Assembly: GCF_002160515.1 (NCBI RefSeq)
Contig: NZ_NFKS01000023.1
Span: 1-50,214 of the forward strand
Source of the DNA: Anaeromassilibacillus sp. An172
GTDB lineage: Bacteria > Bacillota > Clostridia > Oscillospirales > Acutalibacteraceae
Reading direction: 5' to 3'
DNA length: 50,214 nucleotides
Of this stretch, positions 42,571 through 50,214 are shown piece after piece. Both the position numbers and the translations under genes were made by a program. Position 1 is the first letter of the stretch. Each line of letters opens with the position of its first letter. The notes under the pieces are model-generated. The model searched no databases and was not told the DNA's origin. It saw only the letters and a program-made list of their open reading frames with translations.

Positions 42571-44406
42571 ATGTGCGGAATTGCAGGCTGGCTTGACAGC
42601 GAAATGGATTTTTATACAAAAGGAAAAGAAATTGCCGCTGTGTCAAGGACTTTAAAATCACGAGGTCCTGACCAGAAAGGGGAATATATAGGCAGAGGCT
42701 TTGCCCTGATACACAGAAGGCTTGCCATTATCGACATAGAAAAAGGCCGCCAGCCCATGACCTTTTCATACCACGGAAGAAAATACACCATAGTGTACAA
42801 CGGGGAACTTTACAACACCGAGGAAATACGAAAAGAGCTTGTCTATGCAGGCTTTCAGTTTTCAGGACACAGCGACACGGAAGCGGTTCTGAAAGCGTAT
42901 ATCCACTGGGGCAGCGATGTTGTGACAAAGCTCAACGGCATTTTTGCCTTTGGAATTTATGAGGAGAGAGAAAAAACTCTTTTCCTCTGCCGTGACAGAA
43001 TAGGCGTAAAGCCGCTGTTTTTCTCAGACTACGAAAAAGGCTTTGTTTTCGCTTCGGAGATAAAGGCTATATTTGCCACGGGAGCGGTAAAACCTCAGAT
43101 TGATGAAAACGGACTTAACGAAATATTTTTCTTAGGCCCTGCACGAACCTGCGGCAACGGAGTTTTCAAAAATATAGAGGAGCTTAAGCCGGGAGAATAC
43201 GCATTTTTTAAAAAGGGAAAGCTTACAAGAAAAACATATTTCAAACTCCGTGCCAGACCTCACACCCACAGCCCTGAGGAAACGGAAGAAAACGTCCGCT
43301 ATCTTTTGCAGGACGCTATAAAGCGCCAGCTTGTCACAGATAAGCCCATGTGCTTTTTCCTTTCGGGAGGTTTGGACAGCAGTATAATTGTCAAAACCGC
43401 TTCCGACTACTACAAGGAACAGGGCAAGGGAAAAATTTCCACATACAGTGTTGAATACGAGGACAACAGAAAATATTTTCAAAAAAGCCTTTTCCAGCCC
43501 ACAGCCGATTTTGAATACATCGGCATGATGAGCCGTGAAGCCGACACTCTCCACCGTGAAATAATTCTTTCCAACAAAGATTTGGCGGAAGCTTTGGAGG
43601 ACGCAGTATACGCAAGGGATTTGCCGGGCATGGCGGACGTTGACTCCTCCCTTTTGCTGTTCTGCAAAAAGGTCAGGGAAAATTTTGACGTAGCTCTATC
43701 CGGAGAATGTGCCGATGAGCTTTTCGGAGGCTACCCCTGGTATCACAACAAAGAAATCCTTTTTGAGGACTGTTTCCCCTGGTCAAAAGACCCGTCAATA
43801 AGACGAAGCATCCTGAAAAAAGACGTTCTGCCAAAGGGCGAGGAATACGCAAGGGAAAAGTATCTTGAAACAATAAATTCAGTCGAAAAGCTGAAAACCG
43901 ACTCTCCGCTTGAAAGCCGAATGAGGGAAATGTTCGCCCTGAATTTCTACTGGTTCATGCAGTGTCTTTTGGACAGAAAAGACCGCTGTTCCATGTACAG
44001 CGGTTTGGAGGTTCGTGTTCCTTTCTGCGACTACAGAATTGTTGAATACGCCTTTAACATGCCATGGGAAATAAAGGCTTTAAGAGGAAGAGAAAAAGGA
44101 ATTGTCCGCAAAGCCTTTGAAAAGCTTCTGCCGGAAGAAATCGTCTGGAGAAAGAAAAGCCCATACCCCAAAACCCACAATCCTGAGTATATGGAGCTTG
44201 TTTCAAAAATGGCAGTAAAAGCCTTGGACAGCGGTTCGCCTATTTCCAAGCTTTTGGACCGTGAGGGCGTCATGTCAATAATAGAAAATCCAGATAAGAT
44301 TTCTTCACCTTGGTACGGACAGCTCATGCGTGCTCCTCAGATTCTTGCATATATAGCTGAACTGGAAATGTGGTACGAAAAATACCAGCCGGAAATTCTC
44401 ATATAA
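42571..44406 (+). CDS. asnB: Asparagine synthase (glutamine-hydrolysing), AsnB type
   Basis: Product of 611 aa, AGGAGG before the ATG. Cys2 is the glutaminase nucleophile (MCGIAGW); the synthetase P-loop is SGGLDSS (265-271). It converts aspartate, glutamine and ATP to asparagine. Immediately after the YlbJ-like gene, so likely co-transcribed, an unusual pairing. Confidence 0.95.
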   Translation: MCGIAGWLDSEMDFYTKGKEIAAVSRTLKSRGPDQKGEYIGRGFALIHRRLAIIDIEKGRQPMTFSYHGRKYTIVYNGELYNTEEIRKELVYAGFQFSGHSDTEAVLKAYIHWGSDVVTKLNGIFAFGIYEEREKTLFLCRDRIGVKPLFFSDYEKGFVFASEIKAIFATGAVKPQIDENGLNEIFFLGPARTCGNGVFKNIEELKPGEYAFFKKGKLTRKTYFKLRARPHTHSPEETEENVRYLLQDAIKRQLVTDKPMCFFLSGGLDSSIIVKTASDYYKEQGKGKISTYSVEYEDNRKYFQKSLFQPTADFEYIGMMSREADTLHREIILSNKDLAEALEDAVYARDLPGMADVDSSLLLFCKKVRENFDVALSGECADELFGGYPWYHNKEILFEDCFPWSKDPSIRRSILKKDVLPKGEEYAREKYLETINSVEKLKTDSPLESRMREMFALNFYWFMQCLLDRKDRCSMYSGLEVRVPFCDYRIVEYAFNMPWEIKALRGREKGIVRKAFEKLLPEEIVWRKKSPYPKTHNPEYMELVSKMAVKALDSGSPISKLLDREGVMSIIENPDKISSPWYGQLMRAPQILAYIAELEMWYEKYQPEILI

Positions 44407-44412
44407 AAAAAT

Positions 44413-44461
44413 CCCTTGTTATGCTTTCGATAAAATGTTAAAATCAAAGCATAACAAAGGG
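44413..44461 (+). promoter_or_regulatory. Hairpin that hides the ribosome site of PAP2 gene
   Basis: CCCTTGTTATGCTTT (44413-44427) pairs with AAAGCATAACAA-A-GGG (44446-44461), leaving one bulge. It lies right after the asnB stop and covers the AAGGGG ribosome site. Confidence 0.6.
44416..44444 (+). promoter_or_regulatory. Promoter inside hairpin, PAP2 gene
   Basis: TTGTTA, 17 nt, TAAAAT. A transcript from it would begin near 44451, lacking the left arm of the hairpin. Confidence 0.5.
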
Positions 44462-44471
44462 GATGAATATC

Positions 44472-44978
44472 TTGAAAAGCTTCTATCAAAAAATCCACGA
44501 GTTTTTTTCTAAAGGAATACAGTTTAAAATTCTGAAATTCATATATAAAAAAATTCCCATGTTTATGGCGGCTTCATACCTGCTTTTGCTCGGTTTTCTC
44601 GCCATAACATGGGATATAAAAATTATTCTTGCAGTGATTGTACCGGCGGTTATTTTTCTTTCCGTCACTGTATTCAGAAAGCTTTTTAACTTTCAAAGAC
44701 CATACGAAAAAATGGACTTGCCGCCGCTGATTTCCAAGGATAAAAAGGGAGAAAGCTTTCCCAGCCGCCACTGCGCCAGCGCCTTTGCAATATCCGGAGC
44801 ATTTTTCTACACAAATATTTATCCGGGAATTTTTTACACTATTTTAGCCCTGCTTGTAGCTTTAAGCAGGATTTTTGCAGGTGTACATTTTGTCCGTGAC
44901 GTGCTTGCCGCCGCTTTGTATTCCTGCGCTTTGTCCTCTCTTTATTTTATTATTCCTTATTTTCTGCCTCTGCAATAA
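44472..44978 (+). CDS. PAP2 family phosphatase
   Basis: About 168 aa. Motifs: RKLFNFQRP, FPSRHCASA, SRIFAGVHFVRD. These give the three active-site segments of membrane lipid phosphatases. Four or five membrane segments. The start is uncertain: the ATG at 44463 touches the GGGG site (no spacing) while the TTG at 44472 has nine bases. The 3' end overlaps the convergent tcdA by 29 bases. Confidence 0.85.
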   Translation: MKSFYQKIHEFFSKGIQFKILKFIYKKIPMFMAASYLLLLGFLAITWDIKIILAVIVPAVIFLSVTVFRKLFNFQRPYEKMDLPPLISKDKKGESFPSRHCASAFAISGAFFYTNIYPGIFYTILALLVALSRIFAGVHFVRDVLAAALYSCALSSLYFIIPYFLPLQ

Positions 44979-45687
44979 TATCCTTTACAATTTCGCCGCC
45001 CATAATAAGTCCCATTACCGACGGAACAAAAGCAAAGCTTCCCGGGATTGCCTTTTTGCTTTCGCTGTCGATTATGGGGTCAATGGGAGTTTTCGCCTCT
45101 TCCGTGGAGTAAACCACCTTTACGTTTTTTATTCCACGTTTTTTAAGCTCTCTGCGCATAACCCTTGCCAAAGGGCACACGGAGGTTTTGCTTATATCGC
45201 TTACTTTAAAGGCTGTTGGGTCAAGCTTGTTTCCGGCGCCCATTGCGGATATTATTTTTACCCCGGCTTTTTTGCACCTTGTAATAAGCTCAATCTTTGC
45301 GCTTACAGTGTCCACGGCGTCCGCCACATAATCGTATACCGACAAATCTATACTGTCCGCAGTTTCAGGCAGATAAAAAATCCTGTGTGGGTTTATTACC
45401 ACATGAGGGTTTATTTTTTTAGCCCTTTTTTCCATCGCTTCAACCTTTGCCATTCCCACTGTTTCACAGTCGGCTATAATCTGACGGTTTATATTTGAAA
45501 CGGACACAACGTCCTTGTCGAAAATATCTATAGTTCCCACTCCGCTTCTCACAAGAGCTTCAACCACATATCCGCCTACTCCGCCCACACCGAACACGGC
45601 AACACGGGATGAATAAAGCTTTTCCATGGCGTTTTGTCCCACGGTCATTTCACATCTTGAGAAAATTTCCTTTTTCTGAAAATCCAT
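44950..45687 (-). CDS. tcdA: tRNA threonylcarbamoyladenosine dehydratase
   Basis: Product of 245 aa, ThiF/E1-like fold: GVGGVGGYVVEALVRSGVG (33-51), INRQI (the Arg finger), and SAMGAGNKLDPTAF. TcdA (YgdL) cyclises t6A in tRNA. Full length for the family. No terminator between it and PAP2, because the genes overlap. Confidence 0.9.
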   Translation of the reverse strand: MDFQKKEIFSRCEMTVGQNAMEKLYSSRVAVFGVGGVGGYVVEALVRSGVGTIDIFDKDVVSVSNINRQIIADCETVGMAKVEAMEKRAKKINPHVVINPHRIFYLPETADSIDLSVYDYVADAVDTVSAKIELITRCKKAGVKIISAMGAGNKLDPTAFKVSDISKTSVCPLARVMRRELKKRGIKNVKVVYSTEEAKTPIDPIIDSESKKAIPGSFAFVPSVMGLIMGGEIVKDIIAEAENKE

Positions 45688-45776
45688 ATTACCAGCCTTT
45701 CTGATTTTTCATATTCTTTGTTTATTTTATAGTAAGGTATAAAAAAAATCAATACCGCTCAATATTCACAAAACCA

Positions 45777-45805
45777 TTGACAGACTTACAAATAATTTGT
45801 ATTAT
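45777..45805 (+). promoter_or_regulatory. Consensus promoter of LysR gene
   Basis: TTGACA, 17 nt, TATTAT; leader of about 70 nt. Confidence 0.7.
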
Positions 45806-45816
45806 ATTTGTAAGTC
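45783..45816. promoter_or_regulatory. Perfect 12-bp inverted repeat, LysR operator candidate
   Basis: GACTTACAAATA (45783-45794) and TATTTGTAAGTC (45805-45816) with a 10-bp spacer, centred on the promoter. It fits autorepression by the following gene. Confidence 0.55.
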
Positions 45817-45882
45817 ATTAAATTTTGGACAACGATTGAATGTAAATATTTAAGATTGTAATTATTGAACGGAGGTTTTTAA

Positions 45883-46821
45883 GTGAATGTAACTTACTTT
45901 AAATACGCATTGGAAGTTGAAAAAACCGCCTCAATAACTCAGGCGGCAAACAATCTCTACATGGGACAGCCTAATCTTACAAAAGCGATTAAAAAGCTTG
46001 AAGCCTCTGTGGGCTTTGCAATATTCAAGCGCACACAGCACGGCGTATATCCCACAAAAAAGGGTGCAGAATTTTTAAGCTATGCCAGAAACATCATTTC
46101 TCTTATTGACGAAATGGAAGCCCTTTATTCACAAAACAATGCCAACATGGTAAACTTTAATATCTGTGTCCCAAGAGCAAGCTACATAACCTACACCTTT
46201 TCCAAATTTATAAACGAGCTTGTAAAGAAAAAAGAATTGAATGTAGATTTCAGGGAAACAGGTTCAACGGAAATTATCAACAACGTGGCTTCCGGCGAGT
46301 ATAATCTGGGAATCATAAGATACAGCAACAGACACGAAAAATATTTTAAGAGCATAATGGCTGACAAAAGTCTTCAGCGCAAACAGCTTTGGGAGTTTGA
46401 GTACCTTGTGTTGATGTCAGAGGAAAACCCCCTTGCCAAGTCAAAGGAAATCCGACTTGAGGATTTGGAGCTGTTCACAGAAATAACCCACGGCGATTTC
46501 TCGGTTCCCTCTGTAAATCACACACAGCTTTACAAAAACGACGCACAGCCGAAAAACCAAAGCAGAATATACATATATGAAAGAGGAAGCCAGTTTGACC
46601 TCTTAAACGGAGTTCCAACCACATATATGTGGGTATCTCCCCTGCCTTCGGAAATTCTAAAGGAACATAAGCTGGTTCAAAGAAGATGCGTAAACGTAGG
46701 CGATATGTGCAAGGATATACTTATCCACAGAACCGACTATAAACTGAGCAAAACTGAAAAAAGCTTCTTTGACTGCCTTAACCAAACCATAGAAGAACTT
46801 TCGGCAGAAACATATATTTAA
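45883..46821 (+). CDS. LysR family regulator
   Basis: Product of 312 aa from a GTG at 45883, GGAGG seven bases upstream. N-terminal winged helix: TASITQAANNLYMGQPNLTKAIKKLEASVGFAIFKRTQHG, then a LysR substrate-binding domain. The inducer is unknown. The neighbouring P-type ATPase is downstream after a terminator, so it is not an obvious target; the divergent tcdA is another option. Confidence 0.88.
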   Translation: MNVTYFKYALEVEKTASITQAANNLYMGQPNLTKAIKKLEASVGFAIFKRTQHGVYPTKKGAEFLSYARNIISLIDEMEALYSQNNANMVNFNICVPRASYITYTFSKFINELVKKKELNVDFRETGSTEIINNVASGEYNLGIIRYSNRHEKYFKSIMADKSLQRKQLWEFEYLVLMSEENPLAKSKEIRLEDLELFTEITHGDFSVPSVNHTQLYKNDAQPKNQSRIYIYERGSQFDLLNGVPTTYMWVSPLPSEILKEHKLVQRRCVNVGDMCKDILIHRTDYKLSKTEKSFFDCLNQTIEELSAETYI

Positions 46822-46832
46822 TTTTGAACTGC

Positions 46833-46887
46833 ACAGAACCAAGCAAAGGGTAACATGGATTGTTTCCCTGTTTGGTTCTGTTTTTTT
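46833..46887 (+). terminator. Terminator of LysR gene
   Basis: Ten base pairs (46833-46842 with 46872-46881) plus inner pairing, then T7. Confidence 0.8.
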
Positions 46888-47011
46888 ATATTTTTAAAAT
46901 GTATATTTGTACTAATCAACATAATACAATCACATTTTCATCACATATATTTTGTAATATTCAAACAGATATTCAATTCCTTTTTTCTTATATAATTGGA
47001 CGGTGATTTAA

Positions 47012-49354
47012 TTGGAAGTAAATCTCAAAGGTCTTTCCTCCCGGGAGGTTGAAAGCCGTGAAAAAAAGGGTCTTGTCAATTACGATACAGATGTCAAAAC
47101 AAAATCAATAAAACGAATACTGACGGAAAATATCTTTTCCCTTTTCAATATTATAAACTTTATCCTTGCCGCCGCTGTTATTATGGCAGGCTCCTATAAA
47201 AATGTGCTGTTTATGGGCATAATAATATGCAACACACTTATAGGAATTATTCAGGCGATACGCTCAAAGCTTACGGTTGACAAGCTTTCCATTATGGTTT
47301 CCAGCCAAGTAACGGTAATGCGTGACGGCACTGAAAAAGAAATAGGAATAAATCAAATTGTTCTTGACGACATTATAATTCTTAAAAGAGGAAACCAAAT
47401 ACCCTCAGACAGTATTTTGCTTGAGGGCAATGTAAGCGTAAATGAAAGCCTTTTGACCGGCGAGTCCGACCTTGTATCAAAAAAAGCCGGAGATATGCTG
47501 TTTTCAGGAAGCTTTATCTCCTCGGGCGAATGTGTGGCAAAGGTCGTCCACGTTGGAAAAGACAATTACGCCACTAAAATCAACAACAGCGCCAAATACA
47601 TCAAAAAGGTCAAGTCGGAAATTATGACCACCCTCAACAAAATAATCAAGTTTGTTTCTTTTGTAATTTTTCCGGTGGGAGCCTTGCTTTTCTGCAATCA
47701 GTATTTCCGTGGCGGTGTTGAATTTAACGACGCAATAGTCAGCACTGTCGCCGCCCTTATCGGAATGATTCCCGAGGGACTTGTGCTTTTGACAAGTACA
47801 GTTCTTGCGGTGGCTGTTATCCGTCTTTCAAAATACAAGGTTTTGGTTCAGGAGCTTTACTGTATTGAAAACCTGGCGAGGGTTGACGTGCTGTGCCTTG
47901 ACAAAACAGGAACTATAACCAACGAGGAAATGGAAATCGAGAAAATACATATCCTCGGCAACACTTCAAAAGAAAAGCTGGACTTTGCGTTAAGCTCAAT
48001 CGCCAAGTACACAGACGACGACAACGCCACAATAATGGCTTTTATAAATTACTACAAAGACAAAAATACAAACGCCCAAAAGCCACAGCGTTTCATAAGC
48101 TTTTCTTCCGAGAAAAAATGGTCGGGCGCAGTTTTATCGGACGGAACAGCTATAGTTATGGGCGCAGGAGAATTTATTCTCAAAGACCGATATTCCCTTA
48201 TTTCAAAGGAGATTGAAAAAATCGGCGGAATATACAGGGTTATAACTGTAGCCACCGCCAAAGGCTTTGACGACGAGGGCAATATTATCGGTGAGCCTGA
48301 GCCGATAGCTTTGGTTCTCATTATGGACAAAATAAGACCGGAAGCACCTCAGACAATAAAATACTTTACCGAGCAGGGTGTAACCTTAAAGGTTATTTCC
48401 GGAGACAATGTAAAAACCGTTTCCAACATTGCCAAGGCCGCAGGTATTCCCAACGCCGAAATGGCGATTGACGCCACAACCCTTGAAACCGACGAGGACA
48501 TAGACAACGCTGTTGAAAAATATTCTGTATTCGGAAGAGTAACCCCTCATCAGAAGCTAAAATTCGTAAAAGCTTTACAGCACCACAAACACACTGTAGC
48601 AATGACCGGCGACGGCGTAAACGATGTTTTGGCTTTGAAAGAGGCTGACTGTTCCGTGGCGATGGCTTCGGGAAGCGACGCTGCAAGAAATGTGGCACAG
48701 CTTGTGCTTATAAACAACGATTTTTCAGCCATGCCCCGTGTAGTTGCAGAGGGTCGCCGCTCTATTAACAATATTCAGCGAAGTGCATCCCTGTTTTTTG
48801 TAAAAACACTTTTCTCAATGGTTTTAAGCGTAATGTTTATTTTTGTAAATATTCGTTATCCCTTTGAGCCAATTCAAATGTCGCTGTTCGGAGCTTTTGC
48901 AATAGGAATACCATCATTTGTGCTGGCACTTGAACCGAACAAAGAGCGAGTTACAGGAAACTTTCTTTTAAACATTCTGTCACGTGCAATTCCCGGAGCT
49001 GTGACAATAATCTTAAACATAATATTCCTGTGTATTGCTTCTGAGGTCTGGCATATAACGGACGAACAGATTTCCACAATCGCCACCATAGTGACCTCAT
49101 TTACGGGAGTAATTCTCATAATACGAATCTGTATCCCCTTTAATCCTATAAGAACCGCCCTTGTGGCTTTCATAGTGTCGGGACTTGTGATAGGAATGAC
49201 TGTATTTTCAAATCTGTTTAATATAGTTCCATTCACCACCACAACTTTGACTATTACCGTTTCGCTGATTGTGGTTTCATTTGTAGTATTTAATCTCCTG
49301 TATAATTTTGTGGGAAGCAAGCTTGACCAGCGGTACAAAAAGAAATATTTATAA
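47012..49354 (+). CDS. Cation-transporting P-type ATPase (P2-like, CtpE-type)
   Basis: Product of 780 aa from a TTG at 47012 with GGTGA at 5 nt. TGES in the actuator domain, MIPEGL (252-257), phosphorylation motif DKTGT with Asp297, MTGDGVNDVLALKEADCSVAM hinge. About eight to ten membrane segments. The PEGL membrane motif is that of Ca2+ and Mg2+ pumps, closest in my memory to CtpE-type calcium ATPases. Cation is inferred only. N-terminal heavy-metal domain is absent. Single gene with terminators on both sides. Confidence 0.88.
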   Translation: MEVNLKGLSSREVESREKKGLVNYDTDVKTKSIKRILTENIFSLFNIINFILAAAVIMAGSYKNVLFMGIIICNTLIGIIQAIRSKLTVDKLSIMVSSQVTVMRDGTEKEIGINQIVLDDIIILKRGNQIPSDSILLEGNVSVNESLLTGESDLVSKKAGDMLFSGSFISSGECVAKVVHVGKDNYATKINNSAKYIKKVKSEIMTTLNKIIKFVSFVIFPVGALLFCNQYFRGGVEFNDAIVSTVAALIGMIPEGLVLLTSTVLAVAVIRLSKYKVLVQELYCIENLARVDVLCLDKTGTITNEEMEIEKIHILGNTSKEKLDFALSSIAKYTDDDNATIMAFINYYKDKNTNAQKPQRFISFSSEKKWSGAVLSDGTAIVMGAGEFILKDRYSLISKEIEKIGGIYRVITVATAKGFDDEGNIIGEPEPIALVLIMDKIRPEAPQTIKYFTEQGVTLKVISGDNVKTVSNIAKAAGIPNAEMAIDATTLETDEDIDNAVEKYSVFGRVTPHQKLKFVKALQHHKHTVAMTGDGVNDVLALKEADCSVAMASGSDAARNVAQLVLINNDFSAMPRVVAEGRRSINNIQRSASLFFVKTLFSMVLSVMFIFVNIRYPFEPIQMSLFGAFAIGIPSFVLALEPNKERVTGNFLLNILSRAIPGAVTIILNIIFLCIASEVWHITDEQISTIATIVTSFTGVILIIRICIPFNPIRTALVAFIVSGLVIGMTVFSNLFNIVPFTTTTLTITVSLIVVSFVVFNLLYNFVGSKLDQRYKKKYL

Positions 49355-49358
49355 AATT

Positions 49359-49392
49359 AAGGCTGTCACCTAAATTTTGTGACAGCCTTTTT
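49359..49392. terminator. Bidirectional terminator, P-type ATPase / HdeD-like
   Basis: An 11-bp perfect stem (49359-49369 with 49379-49389) and 9-nt loop between two convergent genes, T-rich on both sides. Confidence 0.85.
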
Positions 49393-49410
49393 AAGTGCCG
49401 TAATATTCAA

Positions 49411-49926
49411 TTAGAACCTATCTCTGTTTACGGCAATAACAATCATGTTTACACCCTGCATAATGAGGTTGAAAGCTATTATGTAACCAACGGAAATCAT
49501 TGTAAGGAAAGGATGTCCGAAAGCCAAGAATCCACCGATTACTGAAATAACTCCGCAGATAATAGAAATCACGCCTGCGCCTGTAGAAATCTCCTTTTTC
49601 TTCCAGCCCGCAACAATCTGGAAAATACCATAAAGAATCAAAGCGCCGCCGATCAGGTAAACCATCATCATATCTGTAAGGAATCTCAAAATTCCGCTGA
49701 ACAAAAGGAAAATACCTGCCAGCACAATCAATGCACCTAAAACAATTTTACCTGTGTCCTTCTTTGGCTGTGAAGCAACACCGTCAGCAATCGACTCAAC
49801 ACCGTTTACAATTATAAGTACCGCAATAACCCAGGATATTCCGAGAAATACTCCAAGCGGAACACAAAAAGCGTAAACTCCCAACAGTGCAGTTATCACT
49901 CCTAATACAATACCTGCAATTTTCAT
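49411..49926 (-). CDS. HdeD-like (DUF308) membrane protein
   Basis: Product of 171 aa with six hydrophobic segments in three similar pairs (for example VNGVESIADGVASQPKKD, GGALILYGIFQIVAGWKKKE). This is the HdeD/DUF308 layout; the family is linked to acid stress in E. coli, but its function here is unknown. The promoter at 49975-50002 carries a palindrome just after it. Confidence 0.8.
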   Translation of the reverse strand: MKIAGIVLGVITALLGVYAFCVPLGVFLGISWVIAVLIIVNGVESIADGVASQPKKDTGKIVLGALIVLAGIFLLFSGILRFLTDMMMVYLIGGALILYGIFQIVAGWKKKEISTGAGVISIICGVISVIGGFLAFGHPFLTMISVGYIIAFNLIMQGVNMIVIAVNRDRF

Positions 49927-49951
49927 TATACCACTCTCTTTCTGTTTTTAC

Positions 49952-49967
49952 TCGCTATATATAGCGA
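49952..49967. promoter_or_regulatory. Palindrome at HdeD-like transcription start
   Basis: TCGCTATATATAGCGA is a perfect 16-bp palindrome just downstream of the -10, in a usual repressor site. Confidence 0.5.
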
Positions 49968-49974
49968 TATGTAA

Positions 49975-50002
49975 ATTATAACATCGCTTTTCCAAAAGTC
50001 AA
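49975..50002 (-). promoter_or_regulatory. Promoter of HdeD-like gene
   Basis: On the - strand TTGACT, 16 nt, TATAAT. Confidence 0.7.
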
Positions 50003-50084
50003 TAAAAATTTTTAAAATATTTTTAAATATTCTTTTTTTAGCATTTACAAACATCAAAATATATGAAGGTGTTTTACAAAAAAT

Positions 50085-50108
50085 AAAGGAGCAGAAATCT
50101 GCTCCTTT
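50085..50108. terminator. Hairpin 1 in right-end divergent region
   Basis: An 11-bp perfect stem (50085-50095 with 50098-50108), loop of two A; ATTTTTTG follows on the - strand, so it favours leftward transcripts. Confidence 0.6.
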
Positions 50109-50115
50109 CAGCCTG

Positions 50116-50150
50116 TCGAAAAAGCTCAGCTTTCGCTGGGCTTTTTTCGA
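50116..50150. terminator. Hairpin 2 in right-end divergent region
   Basis: A 15-bp stem (50116-50130 with 50135-50150, one G-U) includes A5 and T6 sides, so it may end transcripts in both directions. Confidence 0.65.
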
Positions 50151-50182
50151 TAAAAGTGGTAAAATAGAAGCAGGTGATAAAA

Positions 50183-50214
50183 ATGATAGAGAAAAACAGA
50201 AAAAACAGAGAGCA
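50183..50214 (+). CDS. Start of a gene cut by the window end
   Basis: The ATG at 50183 follows AGGTGA at about 7 nt and opens MIEKNRKNRE, then the window stops. Too short to identify. A TAAAAT (50160-50165) upstream may be its -10. Confidence 0.45.
   Translation, partial: MIEKNRKNRE

Noticed and set aside
44875-45498. 207-codon + strand frame over PAP2 end and tcdA
   Set aside because: Its sequence is a shadow of tcdA; PAP2 and TcdA motifs explain both strands.
1-50214. CRISPR array, IS element or integrated element
   Set aside because: I saw no regular spacer-repeat set, transposase, integrase or target duplication.

Overview
The window looks like a chromosome segment of a low-GC, endospore-forming anaerobic Clostridia, most like the Oscillospiraceae/Ruminococcus group. 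Evidence: a complete spoIIIAA-AH operon, yqfC-yqfD, ylmC/ymxH and a YlbJ-like gene (sporulation); rubredoxin and ferritin (anaerobic redox and iron handling); strong GGAGG ribosome sites with several TTG/GTG starts; and a secreted multidomain glycosidase ending in a dockerin-like repeat pair. I see no phage, transposase, IS or CRISPR. The species assignment is inference.

Layout. 0.1-6.5 kb: SleB-like hydrolase, YlmC, a DegV/FakB-type protein, a MATE transporter, then a tight three-gene module of small surface protein, class D-like sortase and polytopic membrane protein. 6.5-13.7 kb: an XRE regulator divergent from a Cys-rich microprotein, a zinc-ribbon membrane protein, an operon rlmA-like / ABC exporter / aroK, rubredoxin (51 aa), pyruvate kinase and a GNAT. 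13.6-19.7 kb: a CIRCE-like element and consensus promoter driving ferritin-htpG-TetR, then oleate hydratase and a second, closely related TetR gene. 20.1-21.6 kb: Rrf2 regulator-cysK. 21.6-26.6 kb: spoIIIA operon with a candidate sigma-E promoter. 26.7-31.1 kb: the 1465-residue glycosidase. 31.4-39.6 kb: flavodoxin-like, SGNH hydrolase, two tRNA-Ser genes, D,D-carboxypeptidase, recG, a FakA/YloV-type DAK2 protein, ymdB. 39.8-45.7 kb: yqfD, yqfC, YlbJ-like, asnB, PAP2 phosphatase, tcdA. 45.8-50.2 kb: LysR regulator, P-type cation ATPase, HdeD-like membrane protein, and the first codons of one more gene.

How genes work together. SpoIIIAA-AH build the mother cell-forespore channel; yqfCD and ylmC are other sporulation genes. 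The FakA-type and FakB-type proteins and oleate hydratase all concern fatty acids, though they sit in separate transcription units. HtpG is placed under apparent HrcA/CIRCE control together with ferritin, which links protein stress to iron storage. The Rrf2 protein carries an IscR-like cysteine set and probably controls itself and cysK through an inverted repeat in its promoter.

Most interesting points: (1) the sortase module, whose first product ends in a divergent IKTTG-type sorting signal and whose sortase gene carries a terminator-like hairpin inside its first codons; (2) CIRCE control of ferritin-htpG; (3) a hairpin that hides the PAP2 gene's ribosome site in read-through RNA, with a promoter inside the hairpin that would make RNA free of it; (4) four phased repeats upstream of ymdB; (5) the XRE/Cys-rich microprotein pair sharing a palindromic promoter. 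All positions and motifs were read by eye; no database search was possible.
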